Source: Candidatus Omnitrophota bacterium (lineage in GTDB: Bacteria > Hinthialibacterota > Hinthialibacteria > JAKQFZ01). Taken from it: a stretch of DNA of 12,666 nucleotides. The stretch lies in contig JAKQFZ010000136.1 of NCBI GenBank assembly GCA_029558215.1, positions 1-12,666 on the forward strand, in the 5' to 3' direction. Of this stretch, positions 7,526 to 12,666 are shown one piece after another; positions within the stretch are counted from its first letter, which is position 1; every line of letters begins with the position of its first letter. The notes beneath the pieces were generated by a model, which ran no database searches, was not told where the DNA came from, and worked only from the letters and a program-made list of their open reading frames with translations. A program made the translations under genes and the position numbers.

Positions 7526-8542
7526 ATGATGAATAATCGGGAATGGATTCAACGTACATTGGCACATGAGGACACTGGCGCTGTCCCGTACAATTTCGCG
7601 TTTTCACCACCGGCAAGACAGAAGGTCGAGAAGCACTACGGTGGCTCTCCTTTGGAACAGATACTCAGTTTCCCCATCCGCATGACGGGACTGAATTCGA
7701 TCAAGCCCCTGTACGCCTCCCGAAGTGAATACGGGGAGAGCATACGAGATGAATACGGCGTCGTGTGGTCTACCAATGACATTGATCGGGGTTCTCCCAC
7801 AGGCCCATGCCTCCTCGAGCCAAGCCTGAGAGGTTACACATTCCCCGACCCGAATGCCGAGTACCGGTACGCCACCCTGCCCGATTGGCTGGAGACAAAC
7901 AAGGGCTGCTACACGTTCATCTGGGTCGGCGATCTCTGGGAGCGAGCCACGTTCATGCGCGGGATGGAGAATCTGCTCCTGGATGTGATCTTGAAGCCGG
8001 ATTTGGTCAAACGCCTGCTCCGAGGCATCACTGACTACATCCTGAGAACCATGGAGATTCTCTTTGCGCGATTTGAATTTGACGGCATCGCCCTCAGCGA
8101 CGATTATGGAACACAAAAGGCGATGCTGATTTCACCCGAAGAGTGGCGGCGTTTTGTCCGACCGATGCTGAAGGAGATCTATGCGCTCGCCAAACGACAC
8201 CAAAGAACGGTATTTCATCATACCTGTGGCAATGTGTTTCCGATCATCCGAGATCTGATCAACATCGGTTTGGATGTTCTGCATCCGATTCAGCCTGAAG
8301 CCATGGACATCGAAAAACTCAAGCGGGAATTCGGGCAGGATCTGACCTTCTGCGGGGGTGTGCGAACGCAGGACTTGCTTCCCTATGGAACGCCGGAGGA
8401 TATTCGTGAGGAAGTTCGACGTTTGAAGCGGACGATGGGAAACGGAGGGGGGTACATCCTCGAACCTGGGATCTCACTTCAGGTTGACGTTCCGGTTGAA
8501 AACCTCGTCGCCCTGATTGATGAAGCCAGAAAGACTGACTAA
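7526..8542 (+). CDS. Uroporphyrinogen decarboxylase (URO-D)/MtaA-family protein
   Basis: The 338-residue product matches the URO-D superfamily fold, which includes heme-pathway decarboxylases and corrinoid-dependent methyltransferases such as MtaA. Visible motifs include SDDYGTQKAMLISPEEWRRF (191-210), HHTCGN (231-236), LHPIQPEAMD (252-261) and GGGYILEPGISL (307-318). The His-x-Cys at 232-234 matches the first two zinc ligands of MtaA-type enzymes, but the expected later Cys (PGC) is Ile in PGI, so metal binding is uncertain. It is probably not HemE; such paralogues are numerous in planctomycete- and hydrogenedente-like genomes. GAGG lies 11 bases before ATG 7526; ATG 7529 is an adjacent alternative. 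It sits 21 bp after the GH20-like gene, so the two are probably one operon, suggesting a role in metabolism of a sugar or methylated compound. The exact reaction is unknown. Confidence 0.85.
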   Translation: MMNNREWIQRTLAHEDTGAVPYNFAFSPPARQKVEKHYGGSPLEQILSFPIRMTGLNSIKPLYASRSEYGESIRDEYGVVWSTNDIDRGSPTGPCLLEPSLRGYTFPDPNAEYRYATLPDWLETNKGCYTFIWVGDLWERATFMRGMENLLLDVILKPDLVKRLLRGITDYILRTMEILFARFEFDGIALSDDYGTQKAMLISPEEWRRFVRPMLKEIYALAKRHQRTVFHHTCGNVFPIIRDLINIGLDVLHPIQPEAMDIEKLKREFGQDLTFCGGVRTQDLLPYGTPEDIREEVRRLKRTMGNGGGYILEPGISLQVDVPVENLVALIDEARKTD

Positions 8543-8554
8543 GCGCGGCTTGTT

Positions 8555-9757
8555 TCACTCCACATAAAGCAAAAGGCTCTTCAGATAGTGGCTCTCCGGA
8601 TGATGGATGTTGACCGGATGATCCACTGCGTGGTGATGATGCTGGATTATCCTTGCTTTGCGTCCTGCCTCAACCGAAGCCTCGAACACAACCTGCTGGA
8701 AGAGTTTCTCATCCACATGATAGGAACAGGAACACGTCAGGAGCAGCCCCCCCGATTCCATCTTCTCCAGTGCCAGACGATTGATATCCTTGTACCCACG
8801 GCAGGCTGAGATGATGTCGGTCTTTCTCTTGGCAAAGGCAGGGGGATCAAGAATCACCATCCCATAGGTCTCCTTCGACTCGCGCAGAAACCGAAAGACA
8901 TCGTCCACGACAAAACCGTGATCCCCTGGATTCACACCGTTCAAGGCAAGGTTCTCTCGTGCCAGTTCCAAGGCGGAAGTGGATGAGTCAACCGAATCCA
9001 CTCGAAGTGCTCCACCCATCACTGCCGCGACAGAGAAACCACCTGTGTAGGCAAAGCAGTTGAGCACCTTCCTGCCTGATGCCCACCGCCTCACCAGTTT
9101 TCTCATCTCGCGTTGATCCAAATAAAAACCTGTCTTCTGACCCTTAAGGGGATCTACATGGAACAACATACCATTCTCGCGGATGGTCATCTGTTGCACA
9201 GGTTCTCCTTGGAGAAGACCTTCTTTGTTTGAGCGTCCCTCTTCCCGACGAGAAGCGGAGTCTGAGCGTTCAAGAATCGTCAGTGGATGCAACTTGGTGG
9301 AAAGCAGTCCGGCAATCTCGTCTCGGACAATATCCATGCCAAGCGTTCCCAGTTGGACGACAAGCGTGTCGTTGTAACGGTCAACCGTCAAACCAGGCAA
9401 CCGATCCCCTTCGGCGTTGATCAGTCGGTAGGCAGAAATCTCCTCATCATCAATAAGCCTCTTCCTGAGCGCAATTGCCTCGTCCATGGAGCGTGAAATC
9501 GCCTCAAGAGGCACGACCGGTTCGAAAGCAATCATGCGTGCCAAAATCGAAGCCCGACGGTTGACGTAGGCGATCCCAAGAAACTCCTTTCCATGCGACC
9601 AGACGGAGACAAATCCTCCATCCGGTGTTTTTGGCGAAAGTGATGCAACCGCTCCTGAGAACACCCAGTGGTGCAAGTTCCGTATCGCTTTGTCCTTGTT
9701 CGGCTTCAGAACAAGTTCGGGAAGGGTTTCAATGGGCTTGGTCGAAACTGCATTCAT
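8555..9757 (-). CDS. rlmI: RlmI-like 23S rRNA (cytosine-C5) methyltransferase
   Basis: The 400-residue product has the RlmI/YccW architecture. An N-terminal PUA domain (about 15-92, including LHHWVFSGAV) is followed by a central domain with the DRLPGLTVDRY motif, and then a Rossmann-fold methyltransferase. SAM motif I is NCFAYTGGFS (233-242), motif IV is LDPPAFAK (303-310) and the motif VI region TCSCS (341-345) contains the cysteine(s) typical of m5C enzymes. E. coli RlmI modifies C1962 of 23S rRNA; orthology is likely but the exact target is inferred. A His-rich stretch IIQHHHHAVDHPVN lies near the C-terminus, as in family members. No clear RBS precedes ATG 9757. The gene is convergent with the URO-D gene with only 12 bp between the stops. 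Confidence 0.93.
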   Translation of the reverse strand: MNAVSTKPIETLPELVLKPNKDKAIRNLHHWVFSGAVASLSPKTPDGGFVSVWSHGKEFLGIAYVNRRASILARMIAFEPVVPLEAISRSMDEAIALRKRLIDDEEISAYRLINAEGDRLPGLTVDRYNDTLVVQLGTLGMDIVRDEIAGLLSTKLHPLTILERSDSASRREEGRSNKEGLLQGEPVQQMTIRENGMLFHVDPLKGQKTGFYLDQREMRKLVRRWASGRKVLNCFAYTGGFSVAAVMGGALRVDSVDSSTSALELARENLALNGVNPGDHGFVVDDVFRFLRESKETYGMVILDPPAFAKRKTDIISACRGYKDINRLALEKMESGGLLLTCSCSYHVDEKLFQQVVFEASVEAGRKARIIQHHHHAVDHPVNIHHPESHYLKSLLLYVE

Positions 9758-9773
9758 AGTCTACATCCGTTCT

Positions 9774-9814
9774 GACGATAGAAGGCTATTCCTGACATCG
9801 TCGCAGAGGACGAT
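9774..9814. repeat. Repeated GACGAT elements in the rlmI leader
   Basis: GACGATAGAAGGC (9774-9786) and GACGATAGAGGC (9809-9820) form a near-direct repeat 35 bp apart. ATCGTC at 9797-9802 forms a perfect 6-bp inverted repeat with GACGAT at 9809-9814 around a 6-base loop. All lie 17-63 bp upstream of the rlmI start on its transcribed side. This could be an operator or a leader hairpin, or chance. Confidence 0.3.
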
Positions 9815-9820
9815 AGAGGC

Positions 9821-10017
9821 AAAGCAAGAACCGAGCAACTGGGACGAGAGATTGAGAGGGGCACACCCCGTATCCCAAAACAACTCTATTGATTTTGCTT
9901 GCTGACACCCGAGGGTAGAATGAGCTATTCCAGATTTCCAGCTGAGGGAACATACTGACTTTGCTGCAACATGAACGAGACCGACTCAAACGAGGTCTGG
10001 ATTTCTCGAGCAAAGAG
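9821..10017. other. Intergenic spacer between rlmI and the toxin-antitoxin pair
   Basis: No gene, RNA or strong terminator is visible here. Together with the repeats to its left, it separates the rlmI start (9757) from the antitoxin stop (10053). Both neighbouring genes are on the minus strand, so the rlmI promoter should lie here, but no convincing -35/-10 pair stands out. A tiny GGGG-CACA-CCCC hairpin occurs near 9857-9868. Short open frames here lack an RBS and any recognisable protein character. Confidence 0.35.
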
Positions 10018-10076
10018 CGTCAATCACAGAGAGCCGGTTCATCTGGACGAGTCTACTGGCTCTTCAGAGATTGACG
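10018..10076. repeat. Long imperfect stem-loop across the antitoxin 3' end
   Basis: CGTCAATC (10018-10025) pairs with GATTGACG (10069-10076), then after a small internal loop AGAGCC (10030-10035) pairs with GGCTCT (10058-10063), leaving a 22-base loop. The right arm lies inside the last codons of the antitoxin gene and its stop is in the loop region. Only a weak CTCTTTGC follows on the minus strand, so a classical intrinsic terminator is not supported. It may protect or end the toxin-antitoxin mRNA. Confidence 0.5.
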
Positions 10077-10241
10077 GGTTGTGGTATTCTCTAACCTTCG
10101 GGCAGGCAGTCTCACAATCCTATGGCCGGAGAGCGCTTGGTGGCGTCGAAGGTCTTCACAAATGGCGTCTAGGTCATTCCCAAATCGCTCCGAATGCTCT
10201 TTGCGAAACTTGCGTACTTCCTCTACGATTGGGTCCTTCAT
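10053..10241 (-). CDS. Putative antitoxin partner of the PIN toxin
   Basis: The 62-residue product begins DPIVEEVRKFRKEHSERFG and continues DLDAICEDLRRHQ, then SGHRIVRLPARR. This resembles a small, poorly characterised protein family often encoded right after PIN-domain genes. It is acidic in the middle and basic near the end, with predicted helices but no DNA-binding motif I can name. Its ATG overlaps the toxin stop as ATGA, and GGAGGTG lies a few bases upstream inside the toxin gene, so translation is probably coupled. The antitoxin role is inferred from size, position and overlap. The order, toxin first and antitoxin second, is the reverse of classical vapBC. A long stem-loop covers the 3' end. 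Confidence 0.75.
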   Translation of the reverse strand: MKDPIVEEVRKFRKEHSERFGNDLDAICEDLRRHQALSGHRIVRLPARRLENTTTRQSLKSQ

Positions 10242-10714
10242 GATTCACCTCCAAGCAGCTCATCTGGCGAGCAAATCTCAGGACAAGCAAAACCTGCGTT
10301 CTCTACACATTGCCGAATCAGTATTCTGGTTATGGGATTATTAATGTGACTGAAATTCCAGGTGACAAGCAATTCCAGCCCATTCACTGCCGCAATGGCA
10401 ATGTGCAACGCATCGCCAGCGCATCCTTCAGGGATGGCCTTGTAGGAAATGAGAATCCGGGCCAGGTCTTGCGCCTTTGCCTCAACATCGAGAACGGCGA
10501 AGGGGGCCATCGCGTTCAGACGGCGGATAGCCTGTTCGGGGTCGCCCTTCTCAGCTTCCTGAAGAACCAGGTCGGAGATATACGCCTCAATAGCCTTGCC
10601 AAGCAGCTCCCAAAACCTAATTGTGGCTTCCTGATGTCCCGCTATCACCGCATCTTGCGATCGTCTCGCCGTGTAGTAACTGACAACTGTCGTCTCAATA
10701 TAGGCCGTCTGCAT
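10238..10714 (-). CDS. PIN-domain toxin, VapC-like
   Basis: The 158-residue product is a PIN-domain protein, the fold of VapC ribonuclease toxins. The N-terminus MQTAYIETTVVSYYTAR is typical of a subgroup with Glu in place of the first Asp. Other acidic residues fall in the expected places: Glu in LQEAEKG (about residue 53), Asp in CAGDALHIAIAA (about 101), and TWNFSHINNP (about 118-127) as the fourth motif. Start 10714 is chosen because family members begin two residues before TAYIET; in-frame ATG 10723 would add three residues. Neither start has an RBS, and a perfect palindrome covers both. The antitoxin overlaps its stop by 4 bp. The pair is probably autoregulated through the palindrome. 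RNA target and activity are unknown. Confidence 0.85.
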   Translation of the reverse strand: MQTAYIETTVVSYYTARRSQDAVIAGHQEATIRFWELLGKAIEAYISDLVLQEAEKGDPEQAIRRLNAMAPFAVLDVEAKAQDLARILISYKAIPEGCAGDALHIAIAAVNGLELLVTWNFSHINNPITRILIRQCVENAGFACPEICSPDELLGGES

Positions 10715-10726
10715 TATGCGCATAAT
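10713..10726. promoter_or_regulatory. Perfect 14-bp palindrome at the toxin start, putative operator
   Basis: ATTATGCGCATAAT is exactly self-complementary. It covers the possible toxin ATG codons at 10714 and 10723 and overlaps the putative -10 box at 10724-10729. Toxin-antitoxin complexes commonly repress their own promoter by binding such palindromes. The operator role is inferred from position and symmetry. Confidence 0.55.
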
Positions 10727-10752
10727 CTAGCATATGAAATCAAAGGCGGCAA
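10724..10752 (-). promoter_or_regulatory. Possible promoter of the toxin-antitoxin pair
   Basis: On the minus strand TTGCCG (10752-10747) and TAGATT (10729-10724) are spaced by 17 bases, four of six matches each. Transcription would start near 10717, so the message would be nearly leaderless for ATG 10714, consistent with the missing RBS. The palindrome at 10713-10726 would block this promoter directly. Confidence 0.35.
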
Positions 10753-11018
10753 ATTCGATAATGTTCTGGGGTGAAGTCGCAAATAGTCTCGGTTGGTGAA
10801 GAAAGAGAGTTGGCTTTCGGTCTGAAGTGAGTCTTGATGGCTCGGTTAATACAAACCAAGTATGGAGGCCGAAAGCCTCTGCCCTTTGCGCCACCCGAGA
10901 TTCCGACTGCTCCTCCGTGCTCGTACTCTCTTGCGCACCAAATCCATACAAGTGTAGACTCTTGGGAACGCCGGAGACGGTATCAGACCGCCCGATGCGC
11001 ATAGATGGAGGCATTGGA
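10753..11018. other. Leader/intergenic region upstream of the DUF4091 gene
   Basis: No separate gene is supported. The downstream frame stays open back to 10827, but that extension is Cys-rich and lacks an export signal, while a clear RBS and signal peptide mark 11019. GGCTTTCGG (10812-10820) and CCGAAAGCC (10869-10877) form a perfect 9-bp inverted repeat 48 bases apart. The right arm can instead form a local hairpin GAGGC-CGAAA-GCCTC (10865-10879), so two exclusive structures are possible. I see no good plus-strand promoter. Confidence 0.4.
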
Positions 11019-12578
11019 ATGAGACACTCGATTTGGGTCATGATTATTGCTGCCATGGTTTTCGTGTCGAAAGGAGATTGCCTGATGAGTGATGAAAGCA
11101 TTGAGTTCTGGGCGGCGCACAGTTCAACAAAGGTCGGACAGGCAGATGCAAGACCTGAGAGCGCAGCATCCTCCCTGTCCATCGCTGCAGCGCGTGGTGA
11201 ATACGAGGCGGCGCAACTTGTTCTCTCCGCCAGCAAACCCTTGCGAGGCGTGCGCGTGTGTACGGGTCATCTGCGTCGCCGTCGAATCGGCTCCATCTCA
11301 AATCGAAACATCGAGGTTCGCTATGCGTGCTATGTCCCCATGCCAGTGCATGGGCGTTCGGCTCCAGACCCTCTGCCGTTGTTGGATCAGATAGACGTTG
11401 AACCCGGGAAGAATCTTCCCATATTCGTCATCGTCAGAGTTCCTCGAAATGCGCGGGCCGGCATCTACACGGCTCCGGTACAGATCGAATGGGAAGGGGG
11501 TAAGACACAGACAACACTGACGCTTACGGTCTGGGACTTCTCTCTTCCGAAAAAGCCCAGTTGTGTGACAGCGTTTGGCTACATCAAAGATCTCATCGCC
11601 CAAGCGCACGGTTTGGAGATGCAGAGCGTGAGGGCGCAGGAATTGGCGGCGAAATACTGTGCGATGATGCTCGACTATGGACTCTCTCCCTTTCATATTC
11701 CGGCTCCCTACTCCTCACGTGAAACAAGGCGTTTTCTTGAAGATCCCCGTCTCACGAGCTTCGTTATCGAATACTCGGAAAACGATGACGAACTGGCAGA
11801 AACGATCCGCCTTCTCAAAGACAGGGGCTGGTGGTCGAAGGGGTACTTCTACATCCAGGATGAACCGTGCAATGAAGAGCAGTATCAGCGACTTCGCCAG
11901 ACTTCCCAGCGCGTGAAGTCATTCGCCCCTGACGCCCGGATTGTCTCTCCCTTCTTTCGCCGCCCGGAGTTCGATGAAACCAAGAGCATTTTCGATCTGG
12001 CAGCGGATGACGTGAACATCTGGTGTATCAGCTCGCATCACTATGACTTGGATCCCGTCGTTCGAGAGCAATATCACAAAATGAAGAATCGTGGTGACAC
12101 TCTCTGGTGGTATGTGTGCTGTGGCCCGGGGAGTCCCTACTGCAACTTCTTTGTGGAGATGTCCGGGATGCAGCATCGAATGCTGTTCTGGCAGCAGAAG
12201 ATGAACCACGTTGAGGGTCTGCTGTATTGGTGTACAACCTATTGGAACTCTGATCCCTCACAGGGAACAGGCAACGACCCATGGACGGACATGGCAACGG
12301 TCAAGTTTATCAATCCAAACATCTATGGAGATGGTTCCTTGTTCTACCCTGGAAACAAGGTCGGTTTCGACGGTCCAGTGCTTTCCCAGAGGATGCTGAT
12401 CATTCGAGACGGTATCGAGGATTTCGAATATCTGACCATCCTGCAAGAGCGACGCGGCGATAGAAAGGCCGAAGAGATGATCTCCAGATTGGTCACCTCC
12501 ATGACAGAGTACTGCCAGGCTCCAGAGCAACTGGAGCAGATCCGATCCGAGATAGCGTACGAAATCGCAGACAAGTGA
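11019..12578 (+). CDS. Secreted glycoside-hydrolase-like protein with C-terminal DUF4091
   Basis: The 519-residue product has an N-terminal signal sequence (MRHSIWVMIIAAMVFVSKG). An N-terminal beta domain starts with FWAAHSSTKVG and AAARGEYEAAQLVLSA, typical of DUF4091 proteins, then a TIM-barrel-like region with YFYIQDEPCNEEQY (about 276-288; D281 and E282 are likely active-site acids). The C-terminal DUF4091 part (about 380-480) shows GLLYWCTTYWN, DGSLFYPG and RMLIIRDGIEDFEYL. The family is found in polysaccharide-degrading bacteria; some members are reported glycosidases, but the substrate here is unknown. Start 11019 is chosen for GGAGG seven bases upstream and the signal peptide right after it. 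Several Cys, including CC near residue 367, may form disulfides after export. It is divergent from the toxin-antitoxin pair and looks monocistronic. Confidence 0.87.
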   Translation: MRHSIWVMIIAAMVFVSKGDCLMSDESIEFWAAHSSTKVGQADARPESAASSLSIAAARGEYEAAQLVLSASKPLRGVRVCTGHLRRRRIGSISNRNIEVRYACYVPMPVHGRSAPDPLPLLDQIDVEPGKNLPIFVIVRVPRNARAGIYTAPVQIEWEGGKTQTTLTLTVWDFSLPKKPSCVTAFGYIKDLIAQAHGLEMQSVRAQELAAKYCAMMLDYGLSPFHIPAPYSSRETRRFLEDPRLTSFVIEYSENDDELAETIRLLKDRGWWSKGYFYIQDEPCNEEQYQRLRQTSQRVKSFAPDARIVSPFFRRPEFDETKSIFDLAADDVNIWCISSHHYDLDPVVREQYHKMKNRGDTLWWYVCCGPGSPYCNFFVEMSGMQHRMLFWQQKMNHVEGLLYWCTTYWNSDPSQGTGNDPWTDMATVKFINPNIYGDGSLFYPGNKVGFDGPVLSQRMLIIRDGIEDFEYLTILQERRGDRKAEEMISRLVTSMTEYCQAPEQLEQIRSEIAYEIADK

Positions 12579-12666
12579 ACAAGCAAGCAGGATGGAACAG
12601 GCAAGGGAAACTCGCGAACCGAACGCAATCGGAACGGCCTATTTGGCAAGCCCCCGAGAGCCTGTT
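12579..12666. other. Right-edge tail, no supported gene
   Basis: After the DUF4091 stop there is no recognisable terminator. A frame from ATG 12592 stays open to the edge for 25 codons (MEQARETREPNAIGTAYLAS), but it has no well-spaced RBS, and 25 codons are too few to judge. It may be the start of another gene. Confidence 0.2.

Noticed and set aside
8540..8560. Bidirectional terminator between the convergent URO-D and rlmI genes
   Set aside because: Only a 4-bp AAGC/GCTT stem with a 3-base loop is present and there is no good T-run on either strand.
10018..10076. Integron attC site
   Set aside because: The arms do not end in the RYYYAAC/GTTRRRY core pair, and no integrase or cassette array is visible.
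10310..10774. Plus-strand open frame opposite the PIN toxin
   Set aside because: The minus-strand PIN frame has family motifs and an overlapping partner; the plus frame has none.
10827..11018. N-terminal extension of the DUF4091 protein
   Set aside because: It has no RBS, an odd Cys-rich composition, and would bury the signal peptide that starts at 11019.

Overview
The window is bacterial and of moderate G+C. Genes are compact, most have Shine-Dalgarno sites, and there are no introns. The gene mix is secreted glycoside-hydrolase-like proteins (one with a GH20-type N-terminal domain, one of DUF4091 type), a uroporphyrinogen-decarboxylase-family paralogue and a PIN-domain toxin with its small partner, beside housekeeping repair and RNA-modification genes. 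This mix is typical of polysaccharide-degrading lineages such as Planctomycetota, Lentisphaerota, Hydrogenedentota or Sumerlaeota. That placement is inference from gene content only; there is no rRNA or other taxonomic marker here.

Layout. (1) Positions 1-481, minus: the 5' part of a secreted protein that runs off the left edge. It has a signal peptide, a strong RBS and a plausible promoter. (2) 783-1271, plus: a half-length permease resembling one repeat of the ArsP/YraQ (DUF318) family. (3) 1332-3776, plus: MutS2 with ATPase, coiled-coil and C-terminal Smr domains. (4) 3904-4882, plus: a small cupin followed by a NUDIX hydrolase. (5) 5054-8542, plus: a probable two-gene operon of a secreted GH20-like protein and a UroD/MtaA-family protein, 21 bp apart. 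(6) 8555-9757, minus: an RlmI-type rRNA m5C methyltransferase, convergent with the operon and only 12 bp from it. (7) 10053-10714, minus: a toxin-antitoxin-like pair with the toxin first and a 4-bp ATGA overlap, and a perfect 14-bp palindrome at the toxin start. (8) 11019-12578, plus: a secreted DUF4091 glycoside-hydrolase-like protein, divergent from the toxin pair. The last 88 bases hold no gene I can support.

How the genes may work together. The GH20-like protein and the UroD-family protein are probably co-transcribed and may act on one carbohydrate or modified-sugar pathway, but the substrate cannot be read from sequence. The DUF4091 protein fits the same saprophytic lifestyle without clear linkage. 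MutS2, RlmI, the NUDIX enzyme and the cupin look like ordinary cellular functions. I see no large defence island, CRISPR array, insertion sequence or phage. The most noteworthy signals are the reverse-order PIN module with its start-site palindrome, the GH20-like/UroD pair, the lone half-size permease, the altered Smr motif in MutS2, and several unexplained inverted repeats between genes.
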